A stretch of DNA of 41,635 nt from an uncultured Solirubrobacterales bacterium. Its GTDB lineage: Bacteria > Actinomycetota > Thermoleophilia > Solirubrobacterales > 70-9. Positions 17,503-26,700 of this stretch are shown here, in pieces. The DNA lies in contig CAIZLN010000036.1 in assembly GCA_903933815.1 (NCBI GenBank), positions 1-41,635 of the forward strand, written 5' to 3'. Each line of letters opens with the position of its first letter. Position 1 is the stretch's first letter. The translations under genes and the position numbers were made by a program. Below the pieces are notes generated by a model that saw only the letters and a list, made by a program, of their open reading frames with translations, made no database searches and had not been told where the DNA came from.

Positions 17503-17550
17503 GCCTGCTCTGCAAGCAGGAGGTCGCCGGTTCGATCCCGGCTGGCTCCA
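17503..17550 (+). pseudogene. Displaced 3' half of tRNA-Ala(TGC)
   Basis: Contains the anticodon stem-loop, variable region, T arm, 3' acceptor strand and discriminator A, and matches 15448-15495 except for T to C at 17510. The D arm and 5' acceptor strand are missing, so it cannot be a functional tRNA. The C at 17510 would change the anticodon first base context. It reads in the same direction as the intact tRNA and sits just beyond the cargo's 5' end. The following bases (TTTCATTGAG) differ from those after the intact tRNA. The 143 bp from 17551 to the antiporter stop hold nothing I recognise. Confidence 0.85.
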
Positions 17551-17693
17551 TTTCATTGAGACCCGGAGTCGGTTTGCCTCAGGGTCCCGAAACATCCCGA
17601 CGAGAGCTCGCGCGGGCACCGCGGCAGGGGGCCGTCGCGCCCGGGGGGCCGGGATTGAGAATCAGGCCGGTCACCGTTGACCCCGCCTCCGGG

Positions 17694-19457
17694 TCAGGAC
17701 TGAACAGGAACCAGAGCCGCGACCTGTCGGGTCCTGCGGCGGGGTGACTTCGGCCTGTCGCAGTAGAAGAAGACTTCCGGTCTGTCGAGGGCCTTTGTCG
17801 TCTCGACCACCATCAGGGGGACGGCTCCGACCGGCATCTCGGTGTCTGAATCGAATATGACGAACTTCTCACCGGTCGCGACCCGGGACTCGATCTCGTC
17901 GATCCCGACTGCGGCCTTGATCAGGCGGCTGGGATTGGCGACGACCATCAGCGAACCCTCTGAGTCGGGAACTCGATAGACCTGATCGGGCTCGAGCGCA
18001 TGACTCAGGTCGAGGGCGAAGAGCTGGTTCAAGGCGTCGTTGCCGGTCGCGATCAAGATCAGGGAAATCCCGTCCAGGTCGGCACCGCTGCCCGGGTCGC
18101 GAGGATCGATCGGGTCCGATGAGACATCAAGGCCCGCCTGCTCAATCTTTTTTGCCTGGTCGGCGTCCGGTGTCCAGAACTTCACCGGGGTGCCCTCCTG
18201 CTGCAGTGTCTGGCCGAGCGCTATGGCCCAGTCCGGAGAGCCGATAACCAGCATCGAGGGGTCGCTCTCTCCAATCATGTCCAGACGCTTCGCAACGAAC
18301 GGACTGAGGATCGACGAGAAGAGGACCGTCCCGGCAATGACCAGGAAGACAACGGGCACGATCTTGTCGGCACCCTCGACGCCCTGCTCGACCAGCGCCA
18401 GCCCGAACACCGGTGCGGTCGCAGCAGCGACGATGCCTCGGGCTGACATGGTCATCATCAGCAGGCGCTCTCTCCAGGTGACTGCAAGTCCGATCGTGGT
18501 CAGGACAGCCAGCGGCCTGACCAGGAACGCCAGGAACGCGACAAAGGCGAGACCGGGGAGGCCGAGACCGGTCACATCGCTGATTTCGATGTTTGCGGCG
18601 AGGAGGACGAACAGGATCCCGAGGAGAATCGGGATCAGGGTCTCCTTGAACTCATCAATGTAGGTGACATTCACCTTCGACTGGTTGGCGAGGGCTATCC
18701 CCATAACCAGAGCCGCAGCCAGCCCGGCGTCCTGGAAGACGATGTCAGCGGCGAGGAACGATGCGACGACCATCATCAAGGTCATGGCTACCTTGTCTCG
18801 CCCGGAGAGTCTGTGAGAGGCAAGGATTGGCATCAACAGAAGAGCAAAAATAATTCCGGAGAGGACCCCGACGACGGCTGACAGGAGAAGCTGCCCGATG
18901 CTGAACGCGGCCAGCCCACCCCCCGTGCTGATGGCGGCAAATACGACCACGGCGATGAGCGCTCCGATCGGATCCATGACCACCCCCTCCCACTTGAGGA
19001 TCGCCCGAACCCGGTCCGGGGGTCTGACGAAGGCGAGCAGGGGCAGCACGACCGTCGGACCGGAAACGATCAAAATGGCGCCGACCAGAACTGCGATCGT
19101 CGTGCTCAGGTCAAGGAATACGACCGCCCCGAGGGCCCCCAGTGACCAGGTGATGAGGACTCCCAGCGTGACAAGGCGCAGGACTGCCGGCCTGATTTCC
19201 TTCGGAAACTGACTGACCCTCAGCCCGAGTGCACCCTCAAAAAGGATCAGGGCAACGACGATCTGGACGAAGGGCGACAGGGAATCACCGAGAAGCTTGT
19301 CCGGCTCGACTATTCCAGTTACCGATTCGCCTGCGATTACCCCGATGGCCAGAAGGGGAACGATCACCGGCAACCTCGCCCAGTCTCCAAACAGCCGGGC
19401 AAGTATCGAAAGGATGACAACGAGAGACAGCCCTATGAGCAGGCTCTGGGAGCTCAC
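17694..19457 (-). CDS. CPA1-type cation/proton antiporter with C-terminal nucleotide-binding (TrkA-N-like) domain
   Basis: About 587 residues. Twelve or so membrane helices fill residues 5-400, with the ion-binding region 'KWEGVVMDPIGALIAVVVF' and 'LFEGALGLRVSQFP'. This is followed by a soluble Rossmann-like domain ('MLVIGSPDWAIALGQTLQQ', 'ISLILIATGNDALNQLFAL') similar to TrkA-N modules that sense NAD(H)/nucleotides. The domain order resembles NhaP2/GerN-like Na+(K+)/H+ antiporters. The GTG at 19457 is nine bases after GAGGG, which favours it over the TTG at 19463. The preceding 370 bp is gene-free and may be a long leader. Confidence 0.87.
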   Translation of the reverse strand: MSSQSLLIGLSLVVILSILARLFGDWARLPVIVPLLAIGVIAGESVTGIVEPDKLLGDSLSPFVQIVVALILFEGALGLRVSQFPKEIRPAVLRLVTLGVLITWSLGALGAVVFLDLSTTIAVLVGAILIVSGPTVVLPLLAFVRPPDRVRAILKWEGVVMDPIGALIAVVVFAAISTGGGLAAFSIGQLLLSAVVGVLSGIIFALLLMPILASHRLSGRDKVAMTLMMVVASFLAADIVFQDAGLAAALVMGIALANQSKVNVTYIDEFKETLIPILLGILFVLLAANIEISDVTGLGLPGLAFVAFLAFLVRPLAVLTTIGLAVTWRERLLMMTMSARGIVAAATAPVFGLALVEQGVEGADKIVPVVFLVIAGTVLFSSILSPFVAKRLDMIGESDPSMLVIGSPDWAIALGQTLQQEGTPVKFWTPDADQAKKIEQAGLDVSSDPIDPRDPGSGADLDGISLILIATGNDALNQLFALDLSHALEPDQVYRVPDSEGSLMVVANPSRLIKAAVGIDEIESRVATGEKFVIFDSDTEMPVGAVPLMVVETTKALDRPEVFFYCDRPKSPRRRTRQVAALVPVQS

Positions 19458-19831
19458 AGGCAAAGGCCCTCAATTGCGGATCCAGCAGGATGCCCGACGT
19501 TCAGGGCGCCCCGGCTTGGGGCATCTTCCGAAAGGAAGGGGCGGGAGAGCCCCTCGAAGGTGGCCAAGGGCGTGGCAGCGGACGGTTCTCTGTGCCGGAT
19601 ACCCATGAGCAGGTGTCGGAGACTAAGTCATCGCCCGTGCGGCAGACGGTCCCACCCCTTCCTGAAACGGATCAGGCGGGGTTCGTCGGATTCAATGGAT
19701 GACTCGCGCTTCAGCCTTGAGTTGGCGGTATCCCGGTCCCCGGCCCCCGGTCCCCGGCCTGCGTAGCGCCCGCCTTTCATCCTGACCCGAAGCAGGTGTC
19801 CAAGCATCCGAACGCCCCTTACGGTGGCGAC
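19458..19831. other. Gene-free interval between antiporter and metW
   Basis: No coding frame here looks real. Read on the minus strand it is the 5' flank of the antiporter, with several possible hairpins, including a perfect CTTCC-TTTC-GGAAG stem near 19527-19540 and GC-rich pairings around it. A 12-13 bp CCCGGTCCCCGG motif is repeated in tandem at 19732-19758. It could be a structured leader RNA, but I match it to no known riboswitch. Confidence 0.35.
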
Positions 19832-20425
19832 TCAGTCGCCGAGGGAGTAGACCGCTCCCTGGCCCAGCAGGTTGGGAAACAGTTTCGCTGGTCCACTCTC
19901 GGCCTCGCCGCTTCCGCTCAGGACCACCCGGCGGACGATCTTCATACCCGTGTCAGCGGTCAGTTGTTCGAAGTCGCGCAGAGTGCAGAGGTGGATGTTT
20001 GGCGTGTTGTACCACTGGTAAGGCAGAATCGAGGTCACCGGCATACGGCCGCGGAAGGCGAGCCCCGAACGCAGCGTCCAGTGACCGAAGTTGGGCAGGG
20101 AAACGATCTGGCGAGGAGCAAGGCGGTTCATCTCGGCAAGTACCCGGTCCGGGTGCCTGACCGCCTGCAGGGTAAGCGAGAGGATCGCAACGTCGAAAGC
20201 GCCGGAGTCGATCTCCGGCAGCTCGGCCTCGAGGTCACCCTGGGTGACCGGCACGCCGCGGGCGATGCAGGCGTGGAAGCCGTCCGGGTCCCGCTCGATC
20301 CCGAGAGCGCTGCAGTCCTTCTGGTGAATCAGGGTCTCCAGCAGGGCGCCGTCACCGCAGCCGAGGTCCAGCACCCGGCTGCCCGGCTCGATCATGTCCG
20401 CGACGATGTCGAGGTCGGGTCTCAT
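19832..20425 (-). CDS. metW: Methionine biosynthesis protein MetW
   Basis: 197-residue class I methyltransferase-like protein. The SAM-binding loop is 'RVLDLGCGDGALLETL'. The MetW-specific stretches 'YQWYNTPNIHLCTLRDFEQL' and 'SLPNFGHWTLR' are present. MetW works with MetX in homoserine acylation in organisms carrying the metX-metW pair; its exact reaction is unsettled. ATG at 20425 overlaps the metX stop by four bases (ATGA), so the two are translationally coupled. Last gene of the minus-strand met operon. Confidence 0.93.
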   Translation of the reverse strand: MRPDLDIVADMIEPGSRVLDLGCGDGALLETLIHQKDCSALGIERDPDGFHACIARGVPVTQGDLEAELPEIDSGAFDVAILSLTLQAVRHPDRVLAEMNRLAPRQIVSLPNFGHWTLRSGLAFRGRMPVTSILPYQWYNTPNIHLCTLRDFEQLTADTGMKIVRRVVLSGSGEAESGPAKLFPNLLGQGAVYSLGD

Positions 20426-21582
20426 CCCGACTCTCTCCCAATCCCGCGCTCAGATGCGAGCCGGTCGATGAACCCCGTGACCGTTTCGTGGTACTCGGGG
20501 ATGGCGAACAGGAACGAGTCGTGGCCGTGGGTCGAGGCGATCTCGCGGAAGGTGACCGGCGCCCCGGCCAGTCGCAGCTCGGCAGCGATCTCTTTTGAGT
20601 GGGCCGTGGAGAAGCGCCAGTCGGAGTCGAAAGAAAGCACCAGGAAGGAGGTGTCACCGGCCTCGATCTGCTGCTGGACCCGAGCCGGATCCCGGAACGG
20701 ATCGAAATAGTCCATGACCCGTCCGAGGTAGAGGTAGCTGTTCGCGTCGAAGCGCTCGACGAACGACTGCCCCTGGTAGTGGAGGTAGCTCTCGACCTGG
20801 AAGTCGACGTCGAAGCCGAATCGCGGGACTTCGGCGTCCTGGATCCGGCGGCCGAACTTCTCCCGCATCGACTGCTCGGAGAGGTAGGTGATGTGGCCGA
20901 TCATCCGGGCCAGGCCGAGGCCGCTGTCGGGCCGCTTGCCGGTGTCGTACCAGTCGCCGTCGTTGAAGTCCGGGTCGCGCATGATCGCCTCGCGGGCCAC
21001 GGCGGAGAAAGCGATGTTCTGGGCCGAGAGCCTTCCGGATGCTGCGATGACCAGCGCACCGTCGATCTCGCCCGGGTGGTCGATCACCCACTGAAGCACC
21101 TGCATGCCTCCGAGGGAGCCGCCGACCGCCGCCAGCAGGCGGTTGATACCGAGTTCGGCCAGCAGCGCCCGGTGGACGGTGACCAGATCCCGCACCTGAA
21201 CCAGCGGGAATCGCAGCCCGTATGGTCGCCCGGTGTCGGGGTCTGTCGAGGAAGGTCCGGTTGTGCCGCTGCAGCCTCCCAGCACATTGGCGCAGATCAC
21301 GAAAAGGCGGTCGGTGTCAAGCGGTCTGCCCGGGCCGATGATGTTGTCCCACCATCCGGGACGGTCCGGGTCGTCGCCCTCGTGGATGCCGGCCGCGTGC
21401 GCGTCGCCGGAAAGAGCGTGGCAGATGAAGACCGCGTTGGAGCGCTCTTCATTGAGCTCTCCGTAGGTTTCATAGGCGACCTCGACCCGATTGACTTCCG
21501 CCCCCGAGCCGAGCTTCAGCGGACGGTCGCCATCGAAGACGACCGCCCGCCGGGTTTTCACAAGGCCGATGCCCGAAGGCAA
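20422..21582 (-). CDS. metX: Homoserine O-acetyltransferase
   Basis: 386-residue alpha/beta hydrolase-fold acyltransferase that activates homoserine with acetyl-CoA (or succinyl-CoA in some family members). The nucleophile serine is in 'AAVGGSLGGMQVLQW', the catalytic Asp in 'LSFDSDWRFST' and His in 'STHGHDSFLFA'. 'CHALSGDAHAAG' and 'NVLGGCSGTTGPSS' are family signatures. TTG at 21582 follows AGGAAGG with good spacing and starts ten bases after the metY stop. An open frame further upstream overlaps metY and is spurious. A GTG at 21561 is the alternative. Confidence 0.95.
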   Translation of the reverse strand: MPSGIGLVKTRRAVVFDGDRPLKLGSGAEVNRVEVAYETYGELNEERSNAVFICHALSGDAHAAGIHEGDDPDRPGWWDNIIGPGRPLDTDRLFVICANVLGGCSGTTGPSSTDPDTGRPYGLRFPLVQVRDLVTVHRALLAELGINRLLAAVGGSLGGMQVLQWVIDHPGEIDGALVIAASGRLSAQNIAFSAVAREAIMRDPDFNDGDWYDTGKRPDSGLGLARMIGHITYLSEQSMREKFGRRIQDAEVPRFGFDVDFQVESYLHYQGQSFVERFDANSYLYLGRVMDYFDPFRDPARVQQQIEAGDTSFLVLSFDSDWRFSTAHSKEIAAELRLAGAPVTFREIASTHGHDSFLFAIPEYHETVTGFIDRLASERGIGRESG

Positions 21583-21592
21583 ACCGCCCTTC

Positions 21593-22888
21593 CTACCTGG
21601 CCTTGGCCAGCGCCTGGTCGATGTCGGCCAGGATGTCGCCGATGTTCTCGATGCCGACTGACAGACGGACCATGTCGTCGGTGACGCCAGCGCTGGCCAG
21701 CTCACCTTCATCGAGCTGGGAATGGGTGGTCGTGGCCGGATGGATCGCCAGTGACTTGGCGTCGCCGATGTTGGCCAGGTGCGAGAACAGCTCGAGCGAG
21801 TCGATGAACTTGCGCCCGGCGTCCTTGCCACCGTCAATGCCGAAGGCGACCAGGGCACCGCTTCCGCCCTTGAGGATCCTCGCGGCGACTTCCGCGTGGT
21901 CCGAGTCCGGCAGCCCGGGGTACTCGACCCAGTTGACTGAGTCGTGCCCCTTCAGGTGCTCGGCCACGGCCAGGGCGTTCTCGCTGTGGCGCTCCATGCG
22001 AAGCGGCAGCGTCTCGACTCCCTGAAGCAGCAGAAAGGCGTTGAATGGCGAGAGCGCAGCACCCATGTTCCTGAGGAGAACAGTCCGAACGCGACCGACA
22101 TAAGCGGCCGGACCCATTGCGTCAGTCCAGACAACTCCGTGGTAGGAGGGGTCCGGCTTGGTCAGCCCGGGGTAGCGGTCCGAATGCGCTGCCCAGTCAA
22201 ATTTGCCTGAATCGACTATCAGGCCGCCGATTGAGGTGCCGTGACCGCCGATGAACTTGGTCGCTGAATGGATCGCGATGTCGGCGCCGTGATCGAACAC
22301 CCGGCAGAGGATCGGGGTCGGCACGGTGTTGTCGACAGCCAGTGGCAGGCCCTGATTGTGGGCGGCCTTGGACCAGGCGTCGAGGTCGACCACATTCAGT
22401 CGCGGGTTGCCGATCGTCTCGGCAAAGACCATCTTCGTTTTCTCATCGACGTGGGCGGCCAGCTCTTCCGGCTTGTTGGCGTCGACGAACCGGACCTCGA
22501 TGCCGTACTGGGGCAGAGTGTGGGCGAAGAGGTTGTAGGTGCCGCCATAAAGGTTCGAGAGCGCAACGATGTTGTCCCCGGCCCGACAGACGTTCATCAC
22601 CGCATATGTGACCGCTGCCTGCCCTGAGGCGAGCGCCAGAGCCGCGACCCCGCCCTCAAGCGCGGTGATGCGCTCCTCGAGCACGTTCCAGGTCGGGTTC
22701 ATGATCCGGGTGTAGATGTTCCCCGGCTCGGCCAGCGCGAAGAGGTCCTGTGCGTGCTGGGCGTCGTTGAAGTTGTAGGAAACCGTCTGGTAGATCGGTA
22801 CCGCCCGCGCGTTGGTTGTCGGGTCGGGTTCCTGGCCTGTGTGAAGGGCAATTGTCTCCGGGCTGAAGTTACTCGCGTCGTCGCTCAT
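21593..22888 (-). CDS. metY: O-acetylhomoserine sulfhydrylase (aminocarboxypropyltransferase)
   Basis: 431-residue PLP enzyme of the Cys/Met metabolism family. It joins O-acetylhomoserine and sulfide to give homocysteine. The PLP-binding lysine is K211 in '[17 protein letters not shown]'; '[16 protein letters not shown]' and '[12 protein letters not shown]' are standard. ATG at 22888 follows AGGAG with a five-base spacer. It is first in the metY-metX-metW operon and lies directly behind a probable SAM riboswitch, fitting feedback control by the end product. Confidence 0.96.
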   Translation of the reverse strand: MSDDASNFSPETIALHTGQEPDPTTNARAVPIYQTVSYNFNDAQHAQDLFALAEPGNIYTRIMNPTWNVLEERITALEGGVAALALASGQAAVTYAVMNVCRAGDNIVALSNLYGGTYNLFAHTLPQYGIEVRFVDANKPEELAAHVDEKTKMVFAETIGNPRLNVVDLDAWSKAAHNQGLPLAVDNTVPTPILCRVFDHGADIAIHSATKFIGGHGTSIGGLIVDSGKFDWAAHSDRYPGLTKPDPSYHGVVWTDAMGPAAYVGRVRTVLLRNMGAALSPFNAFLLLQGVETLPLRMERHSENALAVAEHLKGHDSVNWVEYPGLPDSDHAEVAARILKGGSGALVAFGIDGGKDAGRKFIDSLELFSHLANIGDAKSLAIHPATTTHSQLDEGELASAGVTDDMVRLSVGIENIGDILADIDQALAKAR

Positions 22889-22899
22889 TTTTCTCCTGT

Positions 22900-22978
22900 C
22901 ATTCTTTCCTCGGGCGGGACAGTTTGGCACCCTCGGGCCAGAGTTGCCAGCCGACTTGTCAGCGGGGATCTTTTCGGA
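22900..22978 (-). promoter_or_regulatory. Probable SAM riboswitch (S-box clan, SAM-IV/I-IV-like) upstream of metY
   Basis: Read on the minus strand the leader contains GCTGACAAGTC, then GGCTGGCAACTC, a short loop, GAGGGTGCCAAACTGTCC, and a purine-rich GAGGAAAG close to the ribosome site. The GGCAAC...GGTGCCAA...TCC core with complementary CTC/GAG flanks is the conserved centre of S-box clan riboswitches. Its position directly before metY fits. It looks compact and I have not been able to fold it or match it to a covariance model. No separate terminator is obvious, so control of translation is more likely. Confidence 0.5.
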
Positions 22979-23605
22979 TCAAATCCAGGAGCGGAGGAGC
23001 TCAAGATCCTGCTGGTCAAGCCCGTGACCCGCCCCCGGAGCAATGTTGGTGGTGACAGCAGCCCCCAGCCTCCCGAGCAGTGTGGCAAGTCGCTCGGGCT
23101 GGTCGGTCGGGATCAACGGATCGTTCGCGCCGGCAGCGATCAGGACCTGCCTTCCCGCCAGATCGGCTGGAGGTCCGGGAAGGTCGAAAAACATCGGCCT
23201 GAGCAGCGCCGCGCCCTGCAGAAGATCGGGGTGGCGCAGAAGCAGGCTGGTTGCGATGTTTGCTCCGTTTGAGAATCCGATTGCGGTCAGCTTCGCCAGC
23301 TCGAATCCGTAAACCCGGGCTGAGTTCCGGACAAACCCGGCCAGTTCGTCAGTTTTTTCAACGAGGTCGTCCAGGTCCAGATTGCCCTCACCGTGCCGGC
23401 GGAAGAACCGTGCCGCGACACCCCCTTCGAGAACTTTTCCCCGGGGGCTGAGCAACGCAGCACCCGGCACCAGCGCCTCTGCGAGCGGGATCAGGTCGCG
23501 TTCGCTTCCACCGGTACCGTGCAGGAGAAGCAGAGTGCGGCCGGACCCACCCTGCGATGGTTCGAAGAGGTGGATGAAGTCAGATGGATTGTCCACAGAC
23601 TCCAT
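22979..23605 (-). CDS. Carboxylesterase/phospholipase-like alpha/beta hydrolase
   Basis: 208 residues, the normal length of the COG0400 esterase group. 'RTLLLLHGTGGSERDLIPL' holds the oxyanion region, the serine nucleophile is in 'AIGFSNGANIATSLLL' (G-F-S-N-G), the Asp in 'AAGANDPLIPTDQ' and His in 'PGAGHGLDQQDLELL', so the catalytic triad is complete. No signal peptide; cytosolic. Some relatives act on hydroquinone-related or short-chain esters, but the substrate here is unknown. ATG at 23605. Its stop lies at the far end of the metY leader. Confidence 0.85.
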   Translation of the reverse strand: MESVDNPSDFIHLFEPSQGGSGRTLLLLHGTGGSERDLIPLAEALVPGAALLSPRGKVLEGGVAARFFRRHGEGNLDLDDLVEKTDELAGFVRNSARVYGFELAKLTAIGFSNGANIATSLLLRHPDLLQGAALLRPMFFDLPGPPADLAGRQVLIAAGANDPLIPTDQPERLATLLGRLGAAVTTNIAPGAGHGLDQQDLELLRSWI

Positions 23606-23690
23606 TATCGGTCAGGGGCACCGTGTTATTGGTGACTCCCGGAAGAGATACCTCGTGCGCCGTTCGCCAGCAGCCCCTAACCTTAGGTCC

Positions 23691-23963
23691 ATGACCAAGC
23701 ACAGGAAGGCAAGATTGGGGCACAGGGCCGAGCAGGAAGGCGGAGGCGATCCCGTTGATCCGCCGGATCCCGTATTCGAGGGTTTTAAGAAGGGCCAGAA
23801 AGTCTCGATCCACAATCCGGACGGCTCGACCATCCCGGCGATTTATATCGGTGAGGGTGAGTCTTCGACATTCTTCGGTGGTCCACCGATGGTCTACACA
23901 GTGATTCAGGGCGCCGACCATCCGGTTGCAGTTGAACTCGACCGGGTGACCGCCCGGGACTGA
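23691..23963 (+). CDS. Small conserved-looking hypothetical protein
   Basis: 90 residues from the ATG at 23691. The first ~30 residues are basic and then acidic/Pro-rich ('DPVDPPDPVFEGFKKG'). The rest has a beta-rich pattern ('QKVSIHNPDGSTIPAIYIG', 'PMVYTVIQGADHPVAVELD') that suggests a small SH3-like barrel. No signal peptide or catalytic motif. A weak AGG lies just before the start; a GTG at 23655 could extend it. Divergent from the esterase gene and 80 bp before sdhC. Function not recognised. Confidence 0.6.
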   Translation: MTKHRKARLGHRAEQEGGGDPVDPPDPVFEGFKKGQKVSIHNPDGSTIPAIYIGEGESSTFFGGPPMVYTVIQGADHPVAVELDRVTARD

Positions 23964-24043
23964 CCCCCGCCACCCGCGACCCCATAAGATTCAGGTTGTG
24001 CCCTTTTCCCTCGAAACCAGTCTCGGCATGACCTCTCGAAACG

Positions 24044-24787
24044 GTGATCACCGTGGCTGAAATGTGGCGTTCCACTATCGGCAAGAAGACGATCGTCGCC
24101 GTTACGGGGGTGGTGCTGGTCGCCTATCTGGTGCTGCACATGGCCGGCAACCTGAACTCGCTGTTCGGTCCCGGTGGCGCCGAACCCAGAATTGACTGGT
24201 ACGCGCACTGGCTGAGGACCTTCGGGGAACCACTCGTCCCCTACGAGGGGATCATCTGGGCGGTTCGAGCGGTTCTGCTTGGTGCGATCGCGGTGCACAT
24301 CGTCGGGGTCGTCCAGTTGAACGCACGCAACCGGGCGGCACGACCGTCGGCCTTCCCGGCCAAGCGAATCGGCCGTTCCTGGGAGTCACGTCTGATGATG
24401 GTCAGTGGGACCCTGCTGCTGGCTTTCATCGTCTTCCACATCCTCCAGTTCACAACGCTGACGATTGACGCCACTCCCCTCAAGGCCGGAGCGCTCTACT
24501 CGAACCTGTACTACGCCTTCCAGGAGTGGTACTTCGTCGCCATCTACCTTGTGGCTCTCGCCTTTCTGGGCACGCACCTGCGGCATGCGCTCTGGAGCCT
24601 CTGCCAGACCCTCGGTCTCGACAGCCCTGAGCGCAATTTCGGGATCCGAATGGGCGCTAACGCACTGACTCTGGTCATCGTGATCGGCTTCGCTCTGGTT
24701 CCGGTCCTGTTCTTTACCGGGGTTCTGGGAGAACCGTCAGCGAATGAGCTTTCGGCAACGATCACCACCTTCGGAGGCAGCTTCTGA
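24044..24787 (+). CDS. sdhC: Succinate dehydrogenase cytochrome b subunit (b558 type)
   Basis: 247-residue membrane anchor with five helices, the single-subunit diheme b558 type that replaces separate SdhC and SdhD. Histidines likely to bind heme are in '[14 protein letters not shown]', '[11 protein letters not shown]', '[12 protein letters not shown]' and '[12 protein letters not shown]'. It passes electrons between SdhB and the quinone pool. The start is GTG at 24044, with ATG at 24062 as alternative. A weak CTGACC/TAAGAT pair upstream may be its promoter. The stop overlaps the sdhA start by one base. Confidence 0.92.
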   Translation: MITVAEMWRSTIGKKTIVAVTGVVLVAYLVLHMAGNLNSLFGPGGAEPRIDWYAHWLRTFGEPLVPYEGIIWAVRAVLLGAIAVHIVGVVQLNARNRAARPSAFPAKRIGRSWESRLMMVSGTLLLAFIVFHILQFTTLTIDATPLKAGALYSNLYYAFQEWYFVAIYLVALAFLGTHLRHALWSLCQTLGLDSPERNFGIRMGANALTLVIVIGFALVPVLFFTGVLGEPSANELSATITTFGGSF

Positions 24788-26700
24788 TGATCACCCTTGA
24801 TGCCAGGATCCCCGAGGGACCGGTCGAGAAAAAGTGGCAGAACTGGCTCGATCAGCACGGGCTGGTTGGTCCGCGCAACCGGGCCGGCAAGAACGTGATC
24901 GTGATCGGCACCGGTCTGGCCGGCTCGAGCGCCGCCGCCAGCCTCGCCGCCCAGGGCTTCAAGGTCAAGAGCTTCTGCTACCAGGACTCCCCGCGAAGGG
25001 CCCACAGCATCGCTGCCCAGGGTGGAATCAACGCCGCCAAGGATTACGCCAACGAAGGCGACTCGGTCCGGCGGCTGTTCGCCGACACGATCAAGGGTGG
25101 CGACTTCCGCTCCCGCGAGGCAAATGTCTGGCGGCTGGCACAGCTCTCGGAGAACATCATCGACCAGGCCGTCGCCCAGGGGGTGCCGTTCAACCGGGAG
25201 TACGGCGGCTCTCTCGCCACCCGTTCTTTCGGTGGTGTGCTGGTCCAGCGGACCTTCTATTCACGCGGTCAGACCGGCCAGCAGCTTTTGCTCGGCGCCT
25301 ACAGCGCACTCCAGCATCAGGTCGCTGCCGGCAACGCTCAGGTATTCAATCGCCACGAGATGCTTGATGTTGTCCTGGTCGACGGTGTAGCCCGGGGAGT
25401 GATCGTGAGAAACCTGGTCACCGGGGAGATCGAACGCCATGCCGGTGACGCCGTGGTTCTCGCCTCCGGCGGGTACACGAATGTCTATTACCTTTCGACC
25501 AACGCGATGGGCTCGAATGTAACCGCAACCTGGCGCGCCCACAAGCACGGCGCACTCATGGCCAACCCCTGCTTTACCCAGATCCATCCGACCTGTATCC
25601 CCCAGTCGGGCGAGTACCAGTCGAAGCTCACCCTGATGAGCGAGTCGCTCAGAAATGACGGCCGGGTCTGGGTTCCGCGCAGCCCGAACGAGGACCGCCT
25701 CCCCGGTGACATACCGGAAGTCGAGCGCCTCTATTTTCTCGAAGAGCGTTATCCGGCTTACGGCAACCTGGCACCGCGTGACATCGCTTCCCGCGCCGCG
25801 AAGACGGTCTGCGACGACGGCCTCGGCGTCGGCGGCACCGGACGGGGTGTCTATCTCGACTTCCGGGATGCGATCGCCGAGCATGGTCGGGACGCGATCG
25901 AGACCAAGTACGGAAACCTGTTTGACATGTACCGGAAGATCACCGGAGATAACCCGTACGAGACGCCGATGATGATCTACCCCGCGCCCCATTACGCAAT
26001 GGGTGGCCTCTGGGTGGATTACGAACTTCAGACCACGATTCCGGGTCTTTTTGCGATCGGCGAGGCAAACTTCTCCGATCACGGAGCCAACCGTCTCGGC
26101 GCCAGTGCGCTGATGCAGACGCTCGCCGACGGTTACTTCGTGGCCCCGCACACCGTCACCAACTACATGACCAAGAGCGGCGATCCGGTCGGCACTGATG
26201 ATTCCGCCTTCGACACCGCCCAGGACAGGGTGGAAAGCCACATTGCCTCGCTGGTCGATGTCGGCGGCAGCACCGTCGCTCAGGATTTCCACCGCGAGAT
26301 GGGCCACGTCATGCTCGATAAATGCGGGATGTCCCGCACAGCCGAAGGCCTGACCGAAGCCCTGGCCGAAGTTCGGCGGATCAAGGCTGACTTCTGGTCC
26401 GATCTGCGGGTTGACCCCGGGGTGGAGGAACTCAACCAGAGCCTCGAATACGCCAATCGTGTCTCTGACTTCCTCGAGCTGGCAGAGCTGATGTGCCACG
26501 ACGCGCTGCGCCGCGAAGAGTCCTGCGGGGGTCACTTTCGCGAGGAGCACCAGACCGCCGATGGCGAGGCCCTGCGAGACGACGATCACTTCGCCAAGGT
26601 CACCGCCTGGGAATACCGGGGCGACGAAGGCGATCCGGTTCCCCACGACGAAGAACTCACGTACGAAGAAGTCAAGCTGGCAACAAGGAGCTACAAGTGA
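24787..26700 (+). CDS. sdhA: Succinate dehydrogenase/fumarate reductase flavoprotein subunit
   Basis: 637-residue flavoprotein. The N-terminal FAD dinucleotide fold is '[19 protein letters not shown]'. The covalent flavin histidine is H73 in '[18 protein letters not shown]'. Substrate-site segments '[10 protein letters not shown]' and '[20 protein letters not shown]' and the second FAD segment '[20 protein letters not shown]' are intact. Length and order match the SdhA that pairs with b558 SdhC. Oxidises succinate to fumarate in the TCA cycle. The stop overlaps the sdhB GTG by four bases. Confidence 0.97.
   Translation: MITLDARIPEGPVEKKWQNWLDQHGLVGPRNRAGKNVIVIGTGLAGSSAAASLAAQGFKVKSFCYQDSPRRAHSIAAQGGINAAKDYANEGDSVRRLFADTIKGGDFRSREANVWRLAQLSENIIDQAVAQGVPFNREYGGSLATRSFGGVLVQRTFYSRGQTGQQLLLGAYSALQHQVAAGNAQVFNRHEMLDVVLVDGVARGVIVRNLVTGEIERHAGDAVVLASGGYTNVYYLSTNAMGSNVTATWRAHKHGALMANPCFTQIHPTCIPQSGEYQSKLTLMSESLRNDGRVWVPRSPNEDRLPGDIPEVERLYFLEERYPAYGNLAPRDIASRAAKTVCDDGLGVGGTGRGVYLDFRDAIAEHGRDAIETKYGNLFDMYRKITGDNPYETPMMIYPAPHYAMGGLWVDYELQTTIPGLFAIGEANFSDHGANRLGASALMQTLADGYFVAPHTVTNYMTKSGDPVGTDDSAFDTAQDRVESHIASLVDVGGSTVAQDFHREMGHVMLDKCGMSRTAEGLTEALAEVRRIKADFWSDLRVDPGVEELNQSLEYANRVSDFLELAELMCHDALRREESCGGHFREEHQTADGEALRDDDHFAKVTAWEYRGDEGDPVPHDEELTYEEVKLATRSYK

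Larger units (their letters stand above)
15448..17550. mobile_element. Putative tRNA-Ala islet (about 2.06 kb), no recombinase
   Basis: Bounded by direct copies of the tRNA-Ala(TGC) 3' half: 15448-15495 inside the intact tRNA and 17503-17550 as an orphan fragment, 47 of 48 bases identical. This is the att-site arrangement left by integrases that target tRNA 3' ends. The interior is filled almost completely by one secreted repeat-protein gene read toward the tRNA. No integrase, excisionase, transposase or phage gene is present. It is therefore a non-autonomous or decayed element, or a product of another recombination route. Confidence 0.6.

Noticed and set aside
15423-17550. Islet 1 as an insertion sequence or prophage
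   Set aside because: No transposase, terminal inverted repeats or phage genes; the boundaries are tRNA-derived direct repeats.
17345-17551. Minus-strand open frame beginning M-E-P-A-G-I-E-P-A-T-S
   Set aside because: It is the well-known spurious translation of the antisense of a tRNA T arm and acceptor; here it reads the displaced tRNA-Ala half.
19732-19758. Tandem CCCGGTCCCCGG repeat as a CRISPR or origin element
   Set aside because: Only two copies without spacers, and no cas genes or DnaA-box cluster nearby; probably a simple GC-rich repeat.
25261-26646. 461-codon open frame antisense to sdhA
   Set aside because: High-GC codon bias creates long open frames opposite real genes; sdhA is unmistakable and the antisense product matches nothing I recognise.
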